Shown here: piece by piece, positions 49,846-62,760 of the stretch
Layout: the number at the start of each line of letters is the position of its first letter
Position numbering within the stretch: position 1 is the first letter of the stretch
DNA from: Verticillium longisporum
Taxonomy: Eukaryota; Ascomycota; Sordariomycetes; Glomerellales; Plectosphaerellaceae
NCBI GenBank assembly: GCA_019188255.1
Contig: JAETXT010000011.1
Location: 1,116,001 to 1,180,000, forward strand
Reading direction: 5' to 3'
Length of the DNA stretch: 64,000 bases
Position numbers and translations under genes: made by a program
The notes under the pieces: generated by a model
Database searches by the model: none
What the model saw: the letters and a program-made list of their open reading frames with translations, nothing else
Told to the model about the DNA's origin: nothing

Positions 49846-50026
49846 TATTAGGACCTTATATTAGGGGTATATTAGTATTAGTATAAATAGTTATCTATCT
49901 AGTACTATTAGTATCTAAGCGGATACCTATATATTAGGAGTAGAGTGCTCTAGCCCTAGGACTCTAGCGGAGTCTAAGTCCGCTAAGAGTCTAGGGCTAG
50001 AGCGGCCTCTATAGGTGCCCCTAATA
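49846..50026 (-). repeat. 5' LTR of B4, 181 bp (subtype 2)
   Basis: TATTAGGACC to CCCCTAATA on the plus strand. It contains a 57-bp near-perfect inverted repeat at 49947-50003 (arms GCTCTAGCCCTAG...CTAGGGCTAGAGC, continuing inward through GACTC/GAGTC and GCGGA/TCCGC). Family A sequence follows directly. Confidence 0.92.
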
Positions 50027-50299
50027 AGAGGTATAAATATAAATAATAGGATAAATAGCTAAGGGTTATAAGAAAATAAATAATAGAGCTATATAAGAAA
50101 AGAAATAATAATACTAATACTAAGCCTATAATAATAGTAATATTAGCTCGCTAACCGACTATTATAATAGCGCTTTATAATAGCTATTATTAGAGCTAAT
50201 TCTATTTAAAGAATCTAATATATTATTCCTAACCCTCCTCTAATATTATAAGGGAAATACTATTAATTAGCTTATCCTACTCCTAATCGCTATTATTAA

Positions 50300-52405
50300 T
50301 AAAGCTATTAATTATTAAATCCTAGAGCATAATTATTAATTAGCTACTTAACTTTTAACTACTTTATATAGACTAGCTAGCTAGTTTAATATTATATATA
50401 ACCTTCCTTCGATAGAATCTAATGAGCCTTCTTTATAAGGGGGCTAGAGATTATAGGAGGTATAGGATACTTTAATAAACTAGCCTTAAGGGCGATAGCT
50501 ATCTTAGAAATAAGCTATACTTTAAAAGCATAATTAGAATAAATAACTAGATTAAATAGCTTTATTAAAAGGATAGGGGGTAGTAGTATATTATAGTAGG
50601 GGTAATCGTTAGATAGGATATATTAGTTAGGGGTCTTCTTAGGGGCAATAGCCTTATTTTTACCTTTATCCTTATTATAGGATAAAAGAATACTATTATT
50701 AATAGGATAAGCAAGAACGTTAATAATATTATTATCGATATATTTAGAAGGGTCGACCTAGCTTATTAAAGCTATAGAGGATATATTATAAGAAGCTAAA
50801 TAGCTAAAGAATAAAGATATTAAAGGATTAGAATTAATAGCCTCCTCCTTATCGTTAGCGACCTCTAAGACCTCTAGAGTCTTAGGGGCTATATTAGTAA
50901 AGCGAAGGGCCTACTAGGCCTCGATAAGCTTCGCTTCTATTATAATAAAACGCTTCTCTTTAATAGCTTTATCTTTAATAGGTTTTATTAATACTTTAAT
51001 ATTAATAATAACCTTCTTCTTTATAATAGCTTTAGTTTATTTCTTCTTAATATTAGCTTTCTTTTTAATAATATCGTCCTTAGAAGGGATGATAAGGTAC
51101 TAGGAGATATAAGATAAAGAACGATTAATAGGACTTTAGCCTAAGTAGTATATATTTAAAATATAAGAGTATATTAGAATATCGCTATTTAGAGCCTCTT
51201 TAAGGAGGGGAGAGAGCTTAATATTATAGGGGATCTTTATTATATTATATATAGTCTTATTTAATTAATTATCCTTTTTACTCTTAAATAAGTAATTATA
51301 TAGTTTATATTCCTATTTATAGATTATAATATTAAATATATTACCCTCTTTATAATAAATAATATAAATAGGCTACTTTATAATAATTACTTCCTCTATT
51401 ATATTAGTAGATAGTAGCTTTATTTATAAAAGTTAATCGGCGAAGATATATAGAAGAATTAATAGAAACTTATAGAATAGCGAAATTAGAGGGCTAGAAG
51501 AGTATAAATTAACGATATCTTAGTAAGGAGATATTACTTTAATTAATAAAGAAGAGCTTAATAATATTAATATAATTTATAGTATTATAATACTAACTAT
51601 AATATAAGGGATTAATATTTAAATATAATATCTTCTTAAAGCATTTTATAAACTTAATTAAGCGAATAAGATACTTAGTCTATTATTTCGGAGTATATTT
51701 AATTAAATTAATAGGTTCTCCTTTAGCTAATTCGAGGGCAATACGATACTAAATATATTAAATAAAGCCCCTAAATAGCTTAGGAATCTTTATATATTAA
51801 TAGATATTAAGAGAAGGTTTAGCGAACTTACTAAGAGGTATATACCTTTATCGTATTTATAGTAAATATATTTACTAATTAAATACCCTACTATATACTC
51901 GATATTAGGCTAAGAGGCTAGCTTCCCGAAATAATACTTATAGAGGGGATACTAGAGCTCTCTAGTTAATAGGTAACTATCTATATCCTAACTAGAATTA
52001 GGATCGTATAAATAAGTATTATTAAAGTAAAGGGCGATATTTGATATAATAATAATAATACTTTAATAATAGTATCTTAGATAATATAATTAAAATTATA
52101 TTATTAGAGATATAATATAATAAGGAGGATTTAAAGTATATATAGGTATATAGGGTAGAATATTTATTAAGGCTTATATAGTGAAAAGTTACTTATAAAT
52201 TAATATATAAAGCTATTTTATATTATTATTTATTCTTAATTATTATAATTATAGCTATTATTATAATACTATTTAATAATATATTTAAATCAAAGCGTAA
52301 CCCTATAAAGGAACTATAATAAAGAAATACTATATACTAGGGTCTTATAAAGAGCTATTATTAGGAGATATAATAATAAAGGTATTACGAGTTCTAGGGA
52401 CTAGA
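50300..52405 (-). pseudogene. Antisense reading frame of family A, subtype beta (A7)
   Basis: Minus-strand copy of the unknown frame, closest to A5. The EVLEV/APKT segment is at about 50860-50900 and the Lys block about 50930-51080. The pol-proximal end carries the beta block CTAGCCTTAAGGGCGATAGC at about 50479-50498. Same RIP pattern, no ATG. Confidence 0.55.
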
Positions 52406-52424
52406 CCTCTTAGAGGGGGGGTAA

Positions 52425-52615
52425 GATAAGGAGTTAGACGTTAGACGTCTAGTAGTAGGTTATCGCTAATAGATCGGTAATAAGATCTAGTTTATAAGTA
52501 GAGTGGAGGCTATACTCGATAGCCTCGATAAATTAAAGTTATAATATTAATATATTAATTGAAATCCGAACTATCTATTTTCCCTAATTAAGGCCCTTAG
52601 CTTGATACCTTTATA
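52425..52615 (+). repeat. 3' LTR of A7, 191 bp, atypical first base
   Basis: Same LTR, but the first base is G (GATAAGG instead of TATAAGG). The end is TTTATA. The polypurine tract is at 52412-52421. The T-to-G change is a transversion that RIP does not explain. Confidence 0.9.
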
Positions 52616-54230
52616 CTATTACTCTCTAATAGAGGATTATATATAGATATTAAATAGATATATACTATAAGAATATTCTATAGTAGATTTAGGACTTAAG
52701 AAAATATAAGTATAAGCTAAAGACTAACCTCCTAGCCTTCGAGGAAGATAATAGTCTATTATATAATATCGAACTAGGGACTACTAGACGATAATTATAT
52801 ATACTAAAGGTAGTTATACTAGAATTACTCTAGATAATATATAATAGAAGCTATTACTTTAGATTAAATAAGATATTCTATAAGCTCGATAATATATAGT
52901 TTAAAGGGAAACGATAAATAGTAAAGAAATAGTAAAGGTATTATCTAGAGTATTTTATATTCTCTATAAATAGAGATAAATTACTAAGCGAACTATAATC
53001 TATTTAGATATTAATAAAGCTATTCTATATAATTATATTTAATTTTATTTCTAGATTATTTAAAGTATTTATATAATTCTTATTCTAGAGGCTATTAGAA
53101 TCGAAAGTATAGTTCCTCGATTCGATAATAATAGTAATAGATATATACTTTAAGAAGACGCTATTTATCCTTAATAATATAGAATATAATATTAAAAACT
53201 AGGCTATCCTCTTTATTAGAGGTCTTCTCTCTATAGATTAGGGCTTACTATTAATAATTATCTCTAATAGAGATTTAAAGTTTATAAGCTTATTCTAGAG
53301 GAATATATTTAAGGTATTTAAGGTCGACCTATTATTCTCGATTATATAGTATTTATAGATTAATAGATTATCTAAATAGAAGAATTAGATAATAGAAATC
53401 GCTTTAAGATACTATATATTATTATCCGATATACCCTAACTAGATATCTTAATTCCGCTTTAATTTACTTTTAATAATATTAAATAATATATTATTAATT
53501 ATACTCTAAATAAGCTATTCCTAGGATTCAAGCCTATAATAGCTATAGACTAGCTAATAGGCGGAATATAGAATAGGGAGACTATTAAAACTATAAGAAA
53601 GCTCTATTAATAGGAGGTATATACGTTTTTAGTATATATATAGGCTAAAGCTAAGAAGGCCTATAATAAGAAATACTAGTTAATATACTTTAAAATTAAT
53701 AATAGAATATTTCTTAAACTAAACGAGGGATATAAGCTTCCTAGTAGACTACTAAGGAAATAGAATTAATAATAAATAGGACCCTTTACTATTCTAGAAA
53801 AAAGAGGCTCTCTAATATATAAACTATAATTCCCTATAAAATAGAGAATATATAATATAATATCTATAAAGTAGCTTATTCTATATCTGTTAAATAATAA
53901 TCTATAAATATATTAATCGTCTACGATTAAACCTATAGTATTAGAAGAGGATAGGGATTAATATAAAGTCGAGAGATTATTAGATCGCTATATAAAATAG
54001 CTATCTAGCCGATTATAGCTATAATATTTTATAAAATAGAAGAATTAGGGATATAAATATAATAAATAGATATATTAAATAGATATATTTAATATAGTAA
54101 ACGATTTAATATATAGATATAAAATTAAATACCTAATATAGATTATAGAGATTTAATAGCCTAGTTATTAAGAACTAGAAACGATAATCGTTAATTAGAT
54201 TCTGCTAATTAATATTAAAATTAGAATCTA
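52616..54230 (+). pseudogene. pol: Integrase and chromodomain remnant, family B (B5)
   Basis: Integrase with ISNRDLKF then F*RNIFK (about 53260-53320) and the CHD-type chromodomain at about 53960-54130 (YKVERLLDRYIK, then *GYKYNK*IY and VNDLIYRYKI). Stops replace aromatic Trp positions. RT and RNase H are absent from this fragment. Confidence 0.88.
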
Positions 54231-54239
54231 GTTATAGGG

Positions 54240-56960
54240 ACTAGGTAATAGTTTTAGTAGAAATAGTAAGTAAATAGTAAATAGAAGGAATATAATACTA
54301 ATATAGATTATATCGTCTACCCCCTAATACCCTATATAACTTTACTTCCTATTATCATTATTTTCGTCTCTCGATTATTACTATCCTTAATAGTATCTTT
54401 ACTATACTTATTTTCGCTACTATTCTCATCTTTATTATATTTACCTTTACTATTATTCTTATCTTTACTATATTTATTTATATTTTATATTATTCCTACT
54501 AATTACTATTTAGTAACTATATAGTACTATATCCGATTATATAGGGACCCTACTTATTAGCAAAGCTAATATTTAATATTAAAGAGATAAGAGAATACGT
54601 TCTACTAGTATAATAACGTACTAGAAGTAATACTATCAATATAGAAGTAGTAATTACGTATCTCTAGTAAATATAGTATATACTAAGTAATATCGACGAT
54701 AATAATAATAATACTATAGACCTAGGTATCTAGACTATCGATAATATTATAGACCTATTTATTTAGAATATAGTTACTAAGAATACTAGCTAGACCGATA
54801 ATAATGCCTAGATTAATAATAATACTAATATAGAGGAGATTCCTATATATAGAATAAAGAAAAGTAAAGCTAAGATTAAAGGTCTTATAAGTCTATTAGA
54901 GGAACTATAGATTTTTAATACTATAGACTCTAATATAGGAAACCTTATATCTATTAAACCCTAATATCCCGATATTCTATTCCTAGAAGATAATAGTAGA
55001 TTATAGGTCCGACTAGAATTATAATAATATAAATATAATATAGGAAACTAGATCGATAGGGTAATTAAGTAGATCCGAGCTATTCTAGGAAAGAAATATA
55101 TTAATAATTACTCTATCTTCTTATAGATTTATAATAAAGAATAAAATATTATACCCCTATCGTATTATATAATAGTAGATAAATTTATTAACTTTATTCC
55201 TAATAAGGAGTATAATATATTCTAGACTAAGTCTAGCGGATATAAGTATAATATCTAGCTTAGGTTTTAATAGACCTTACTCCTTAAAGATTAATACTTA
55301 GGAAGTAAATATATCCTCTATTTAACTAAGTATATCCGCTTATACTCTATTAACTTAAGAGGTATTTAATTCTAAGCTCGATTAATTAGATAGGTCCTCT
55401 TATATTTAATAATAAGCTATTTATTCCTTTATAATATAATTAGAAGCGCTATCTATAATCTATATTATTAAATAGAGATAGGAGAGTAACTATTTCTCGA
55501 TAAATAATATGGAATAGAATAGATAATATAGCTTTAAGCTATTTATTATATTATTCTTAAAGTTAAAGCTTCTACTTAGATTCTTCTCGAATTTAGTAAA
55601 TTTAATAATATCTACTATAAATAGGTATTTTTCTTAAATAGTATTTAGAAGGATAATAGCTTTTACTTTATAAACTTATTTATAGCTATTAATTTAGTAG
55701 AGAAAGGTAAGTTTATATTAACTATCTACTAATAGAGGTATAATAGAGCTTATTATTAATTAGAATAGGACGATATATTACTTCCTTTTCCTATAATAAT
55801 ACTATCTAAGGTCTTATAATCTATATATACTAAATTAAATAAGAACGATTTACTTAATAATAAAGACCTAGATACCTTTAATAAATAATAGTATCCTAGG
55901 GTATAAGAGAATATCCTTAAATACTAATAGATAATAATCTCTAGAATAATTAATAGAGTACTCTCCTTTATAATAGAATCTATTTAGCTAAATATTTAAT
56001 AGGATAGTTATACTTTAGAATATAGAGACTCTAAGCTTAGTAAAGCTAATAAAGTAATTATAGCGATCTTATTTAATATTTCTCGAAAATAGATTAACTT
56101 TATTAATTTATAGAATGTAATCTTAATATAAATCGATTAAATATTAGCTAAGATTCTCTAACTCTAAAACGATACTATTTAATATAATTTATATAACCTA
56201 GTTAAGGCTATTTATAATAGAATTAAAGCTCTTAAGGATATAATTAATAGAGTAAATAATAGGATATAATTACTTATTATAATAATATTAATAATAGAGT
56301 ATAGACTATTAATATTATTATTATTAACTAGAACCTCCTCTATTATAGAATTAGATTTATAATCTAGGACTATATAGTATATATCGATAAAGGGATACCT
56401 ATTAATATACTTAATCGTACTATATTTACGCTAATTATCTCTAGGAGGCGTACTATTATAACCCCTATTCTAATAGACTCTAGTTAAGTCGTTATAATAG
56501 ACTCTAGCTAAGTTATCGTTATAATAATCGTTAGCTAGTAGGTTATCTACTAAAACTAAGATTATAGGCGCTATAAGCTTATCCCTATATTTACCGATTC
56601 CGCCTATAGAACTAGATATATTTAGCGAAGATAAGCTCCAGGAGGAATCCCTATACTTAGCAGGTAAGAGGCGATTAAGATAAGACTCTAACCTACTAGT
56701 AAAGAGGCGCTAATAGACTAGGCTCTAAGACTAGAGTAGCCTTAGCTATAGAGGGAATACGAATATAGGTAATAAGACTATATAAGTAGTAGATTAATTA
56801 AGATATTAGGAGTTTATATTATATAATTAGGAAATTAAGGATTATAGTTTATTATATAATAATATAGATAGTAGATAGCTATATAATTAGGATATCGGAG
56901 TTTATACTATATAATTAGCGATTAAGGATTATATTCTATTATATAGATATAGTGCCTCGA
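54240..56960 (-). pseudogene. Family B post-pol region with antisense frame (B5)
   Basis: Full-length 2.7-kb extension between chromodomain and 3' LTR, the equivalent of reversed 40409-43230. It includes the Lys/Ser/Asp-rich repeat zone (about 54385-54490, reversed) and the NRYPFIDIYYI-like peptide region near 56340-56410. Product unknown. Confidence 0.5.
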
Positions 56961-56971
56961 GGAGGCGGTAG

Positions 56972-57152
56972 TATTAGGGGCACCCGTCGAGGCCGCTCTA
57001 GCCCTGGACTCTTAGGGGACTTGGACTCCGCTAGAGTCCTAGGGCTAGGGCACTCTACTCCTAATATATAGGTATCCGCCTAGATACTAATAGCACTAGA
57101 TAGATAACTATTTATACTAATACTAATATACCCCTAATATAAGGTCCTAATA
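56972..57152 (+). repeat. 3' LTR of B5, 181 bp (subtype 2)
   Basis: TATTAGGGGCACC to GGTCCTAATA. It is among the least mutated LTRs here: it keeps CACC, CTGGACTC and GACTTGGACTC, that is, a few CA and TG sites. Purine tract GAGGAGGCGG just before it. Confidence 0.92.
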
Positions 57153-57439
57153 TAGGAGCTAGAAAGCTATTTGGAAAATATAGCTTAAACTTTAAAGAGG
57201 TATAAAAAATACTAGAAATATAAATATAAGTAATAGGATAAATAGTTAAAAGTATATAAGAGGATAAAATAATAAAATTATTTAAGAAAAAATTAATATA
57301 ATAGAATAAATAATATTAATACTAGCCCTATAATAGTAATATTAATATACTAATTAATTATTATAATAATACTTAGTAATAATTATTATTAAGATTAATA
57401 TTATTTAAGGAAATCTATTATACTATTCCTAACCCTTAG

Positions 57440-59630
57440 CTAATATAATAAGCGAAAGCTTATTAATAAGTTTATCCTCTTCCTTACTATTATTACTAGT
57501 AAAGCTATTAAGTACTTTACTTTAAAGTAAAATCGCTAACCGATTACTTAAAATGTAGCTATTATATATAGATAGATTAGCTAGTCTAGTACTATAAAGA
57601 ACCTTCTTAGGCATCTAATACGCCTTCTTCGCTAGGGGGGGGCTAGGGGTAATTAAGGCTATAAGATACTTCGATAAAGCTATTATAGGAATATAGGCTA
57701 CTTTAGCTATAGGATACGTCTTAGATAGTCTATTAGACTAGGTAATTAGACTAGAAGCCTTCGTTAAGGGAATAAGGGGTAGTAATATATTATAAGGATA
57801 ATCGTTAATATGAATATAGTAAATAATAGTTATTATAAAAGATATAGCCTTATTTTTACTTTTATCTTTATTATAGAAAAGGAGGAGACTATTATTTAGA
57901 AGATAAATAAGGATATTATTAATATTATCTTTAATATACTTAAAAGGATCGAGGTTATTTATTAAAGGAGTAGAGGAAATATTATAAGAAGCTAAATATT
58001 TAGAAAACGATAATATTAATAGATTAAATTCGCTAATATCCTTATTATTATTATTAATCTCTAAGACCTTTAATATCTTAGAGGCTATATTTATAATATA
58101 AAATACTTCTTAAGCTTTAATAAGCTTAGCTTTAATAATAATAAGCTATTTCTCTTTAATAGCTTTCTCTTTAATAGCTTTTATTAATACTTTAATAATA
58201 ATAATAGCTTTCTTCTTAATAGCTACTTCGATCTTCTTCTTCTTAATATTAGCTTTCTTTTTAATAATAATATCCTCTATAGTAATAATAAAGTATTAAG
58301 AGGTATAAAACGAGGGATAATTAATAGAGCTATAATTAAAGTAATATATTCCTAAAAGGTAAAGATATATTAGAATATTATTATTTAGAGCCTCCTCTAA
58401 GAGGGGGGAGAGGTTTATATTAAAGGGGATCTTATCTATATTATATAAAGTCTTATTCTATTTATTATCTTCTTTACTCTTTAAAGGCCGATTATATAAT
58501 TTAACCTCCTAATTAAATATAATAAAGTCGAGAATATTAGCTTCTTTATAATAAATAATATATATAAGTTAATATATAATAATAACCTCCTCTATAATAT
58601 TAATAGATAAAGGCTTTATTTATAAAAGTTAATTAATAAAGAATTATAGAAAGATTAATAAAAACTTATAGAATAATAAAGCTAAAGAAATAGAAGGGTA
58701 TAGATTAAAGAGGTCTTAATAAGGAGATACTATTCTAATTAATAAAGAAGAACCTAAAAATACTATTATAATTTATAATATTATAATATTAGCTATAATA
58801 AGGAAGGTTAATATTTAAATAGGATATCTTCTTAAAGTACTTAATTAATTATATTAGCTATATAAGGTAGTAAATATACTATTTTAGATTATAATTTATT
58901 AAATTAAATATATTACTCTCTATTATATTAACTATTATATAATATTAGATATATTAAGCTAAGCTATAGAGAGGCTTAGGGGTCTTTTAATATTAATAAA
59001 TATTAAAAGAAGATTTTAGCGAACTTATAGAAAGATAAGCTCCTTTATTATATTTATAGTAAATATATTTATTAGACGAATAACTAGCTATATACTCTAT
59101 ATTAAGCTAGGAGGCTAATTTACTAAAATAAAATTTATAAAGAGGATATTAGAGCTCTAAGATAGCTAAGCGATTATCCGATTCCTAATTAGAATTAGGA
59201 TTAAATAGATAAATATTATTAAAACGAAGAGCAATATCCGATATAATAATAATAGGGATTCGAATATAAAAATATAAAGGGATTATAATATATAATTATA
59301 ATAATAGAATCGTTAAATCGTTATATAGTAGGCGAAAACTTAGTAATATATAGCTATATAAGGAAGGAGAAAATTAAGCTTATATAGTAAAGAGAAGCCT
59401 AAGAGTTAATAGGAAAAATTATTTTATATTATTACCTATTCTTAACTATTACGATTATTACTATTATTATAATACTATTTAATAATATATCTAAACTAGT
59501 AATATCCCTATAAAGGAACTAGGATAGAGTAGCTCTAATATAAAGGAGATATTATATATAAAAAGCCTAATAAAGAACTATTAATAGGTAAATAAATAAT
59601 AAAGGTATTATAAGTTCTAGGGACTAGACC
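57440..59630 (-). pseudogene. Antisense reading frame of family A, subtype alpha (A8)
   Basis: Minus-strand copy of the unknown frame. The Lys block is at about 58140-58270. The alpha-type CTTCGCTAGGGGGGGGCTAG block is at about 57627-57646. The LTR-proximal part near 59500-59580 is more diverged than in other copies. Confidence 0.55.
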
Positions 59631-59647
59631 TCTTAGAGGGGGGTTAA

Positions 59648-59838
59648 TATAAGGAGTTAAATATTAGATATTAATTAGCGATTTATTATTAATAGATTAG
59701 CAATAAGATATAGTTTATAAGTAGAGTCGAGGGTATATATAATAGCCTCGATAAGTTAAAGTTATAATACTAGTACGCTAATTGAAATCCGAACTATTTA
59801 CTTTCCCTAATTAAGGCCCTTAGCCTAATACCTCTATA
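59648..59838 (+). repeat. 3' LTR of A8, 191 bp
   Basis: TATAAGGAGTTAAATATTAG to CTCTATA. It is more diverged near the start than other copies and has lost the AGACGTCT palindrome. Preceded by a G-run tract ending at about 59643. Confidence 0.9.
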
Positions 59839-61699
59839 ATATTCTTTAGCTCTAACGATTTAATATTTAATTACTATTATAGGATATAGATACTATTCTT
59901 ATATAAATTGAAATCTAATATAATTAAAAGGAGAGTAATTATAATATCTAAGGCTATTCTATTACTTAGATCGATTATAAAGGTATTAGTATAATATAGT
60001 AGACTCCTTTACTAGGATAAATATAGAATTAAGTAAGAATATACCTTTATAGTAGATAACCTATTAATATAATTATATTAGATAATCTATTCTAGATTAT
60101 ACTTTATATTTATATCTAATAACTTAGAAGAAATTATAAAGGTAGATTAGAATACCTATCTAGGCTATATTAAAGATACTAATCTAGAAGGAAGCTTTCT
60201 AGTAGACTAATATATAGTTAAAGTAATATATAAGTACTAGGAATTTAACCTAGATAATAATATAGTATTAGCCTTCTTTACTAAAGAGGCTTAAAGGGAA
60301 ACTAGGAATAGTATAGACCGAGCTAATAAAATATCTAAGGAATTATATAAATTTAAACCATCCTTTAGAGTAGAACGCCCTTAAGACGTTAAGGAATTAT
60401 ATATAAGAGAGAATATTAATATCTATACTAAGAACCTATTATAAGCTAATTAAGTTAGATAGTTATTAGAATCGTTTAATTATTAGAGAGACTATAGAGT
60501 TATTCTAATATTAGATAATAAGCGAATAAGGATAGATCTAATAGATAGATAATAATCTAAGAAACTAGGCTCTAAAGTATATCCTCTTAGAGTCGAGGAT
60601 AGGCGATTATTCGATAAGAAGTTTAATAAGATATATAAGCTAGGATAATTAGAATAGATAAAGTAGCTAACCCTATTTAGCTATTTAGTCTTTATAGTAT
60701 AGCGAACTATTAATAGTATATATAAAGGTAGAATTATAATAGACTTTAAATAAACGATATATTAATATTAGATAATTATCCTATATTATTATAAGAAGAG
60801 ATTATTAATAGATTATATAGGAAGGCCTTCCTATTAAAATTTAATATATTTATATTCTTCTATTAGCTATTAGTTTATAGTGCTTATAAGGATTAAATAG
60901 TAATTACTAGTCTTAATAGGCTAGAAAAGTCTTATATAATATTAATAGGATATTAGAACTCCTTAATATATATTTAATGCTTTATAGATTAAAAGTTATA
61001 TCTATATCAGCGTTTTATTTATATTTATATTATAATATAATAGTCTTTAGCGACTCCTTTAAAGAGTATTTAGAATATTTATAAATTATATTTAGCTTCT
61101 TTAAAGAAACTAGACTAGCTTTAAGCTTATTAAAATCCTTCTTTATATACCCTTATATTATATTATTAAGATTTTAAATTAATACTTTAAGCCTATCGAC
61201 TATAATAGAGAGACTAGTAGCTATTATTAAATTAAAGTACTTAATATTATTATCTAATCTAGAGACTTATTTAGGAATAATTAGATAATTATATAAATTC
61301 GTCCTATATTACTAGCTTTAAGCTAAGCTATTAGAGGATAGGAAGATCGTATTACTTAGATAATTCTAAGAAGAGGGTAAAGTTAACCTTTAGAAGAAGA
61401 CGAATAAGTATATTTAAATAGTATATATTTTAAAGCGGACCTTTATCCTAATAGGATAGGAAAAGGAAGTATTCTATATTCTATAAGAATAATTAATATA
61501 ACCGATATTACTTTATTATTATAATTTAAATAGAATTACATCCTTTAAAATAGATATTAATAATAAAGGCTTTAGCTTATTTATATTCTATATAGATATT
61601 TACTAGGATAATAGATATATCTTTAATAAAGTAATATAGCTAGTAATATTCCTTAATAGATTAATTATAAAATCTAAAGCCTTAGCTAAAGTAATAGAA
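59839..61699 (+). mobile_element. Family B copy B6, protease to RNase H part
   Basis: Internal fragment with no LTR of its own, bounded by the A8 LTR on the left and the A9 LTR on the right. It matches B4 reversed from about 46990 to 45130 and B3 up to about 37820. Confidence 0.88.
59839..61699 (+). pseudogene. pol: pol remnant, family B (B6): protease linker, RT, part of RNase H
   Basis: Readable pre-RT segment in one frame (FIVDNLLI near 60045; DRANKISKELYKFKPSF near 60315-60365; GRIIIDFK near 60725-60750). A 2-bp-scale deletion just after GRIIIDFK (TAAACGATAT against TAATTAAACGATAT in B3) and a further 1-bp deletion in the YxDD region near 61030-61045 shift the frame, so this copy carries indels besides RIP stops. 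RNase H is cut at 61699 by A9. Confidence 0.88.
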
Positions 61700-61890
61700 T
61701 ATAAAGGTATTAAGCTAAGGGCTTTAATTAGAGAAAGTAGATAATTTGGATTTTAATTAATATATTAATATATTAACTTTAACTTATTAAGGCTATCGAG
61801 TATAGCCTCGACTCTATTTATAAACTAGATCTTATCGCTAATCTATTAGTAATAACCTACTACTAGACGTCTAACGTCTAACTCCTTATA
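61700..61890 (-). repeat. 3' LTR of A9, 191 bp
   Basis: TATAAAGGTATTAAGC to CTCCTTATA on the plus strand. It interrupts family B RNase H; the undisturbed sequence in B3 at about 37820 reads AATAGAACTAGAG. Confidence 0.92.
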
Positions 61891-62760
61891 TTGCCCCCCC
61901 TCTAGGAGGTCTAGTCTCTAGAACTTATAATGCCTTTATTATTATATCTCCCGATAATAGCTCTTTATAGGACCTTAATATATAGTATTCCTTTATTCTA
62001 GTTCCTTTATAGGGTTATACTTTAATTTAAGTATATTATTAAATAGTATTATAATAATAGTAATAATTATAATAATTAAGAATAGATAGTAATATAAAAT
62101 AATTTTCCTTATTAATTCTTAGGCTTCTCTTTATTATATAAACTTAATTTTCTTCTTCTTTATATAGCTATATATTATTAGGTTTTCGCTTATTATATAA
62201 TAATTTAATAATTATATTATTATAATTATATATTATAAGATCCTTTTATACTTTTATATTTAAATCTCTATTACTATTATATTAAACGTTACTCTTTATT
62301 TTAATAATACTTATCTATTTAATCCTAACTCCGATTAAGAAGTAGATAATCGCTTAGCTATTTCGGAGCTTTAATACCCTCTTTATAAATATTATTTTAG
62401 TAAATTAGCCTCTTAGCTTAATATAGAGTATATAGTTAATTATTTATCTAGTAAATATATTTACTATAAATATAATAAAGGAGCTTATCTCTTTATAAAT
62501 TTATTAAAACTTTCCCTTATTATTTATTAATATAATTAGATTCCTAAGCCTCTTTAAAAATTAGCTTAATATATTTAGTATTATATATTAGTTAATATAA
62601 TAGAGAATAATATAATTAATTTAATAAATTATAATTCCGAAATAGTATATTTATTATTTCGCTTAATTAATAGAATTAATTAAATACTTTAAGAAGATAC
62701 TTTATTTAAATATTAACCCTTCTTATTATAGCTAGTACTATAATATTATAAATTATAATA

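Larger units (their letters stand above)
40239..50026 (-). mobile_element. Family B copy B4 with an LTR at each end, 9.8 kb
   Basis: The most complete family B copy, reversed: 5' LTR 49846-50026, gag region, pol, chromodomain, post-pol region with antisense frame, 3' LTR 40239-40408. The two LTRs are of different subtypes (181 and 170 bp) and the flanks (GACTA left, AGAGG right) are not a target duplication. It is therefore likely a recombinant between two elements rather than one clean insertion. Confidence 0.9.
50027..52615 (+). mobile_element. Family A copy A7, 3' portion
   Basis: Starts in the tail just after the chromodomain (AGAGGTATAAATATAAATAA, matching AGAAATATAAATATAAATAA in A1), then antisense region subtype beta and 3' LTR 52425-52615. 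The 5' part is missing because the B4 LTR abuts it. Family B sequence follows. Confidence 0.88.
52616..57152 (+). mobile_element. Family B copy B5, 3' half
   Basis: Begins between RNase H and integrase (matches about 38225 of B3), cut on the left by the A7 LTR. It continues through integrase, chromodomain, the full post-pol extension, polypurine tract (GAGGAGGCGG, 56960-56968) and 3' LTR. Family A sequence follows at 57153. Confidence 0.9.
57153..59838 (+). mobile_element. Family A copy A8, 3' portion
   Basis: Starts in the chromodomain C-terminal part (GGAGCTAGAAAGCTATTTGG), then antisense region subtype alpha and 3' LTR 59648-59838. The 5' part is missing at the B5 LTR. Family B sequence follows. 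Confidence 0.88.
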
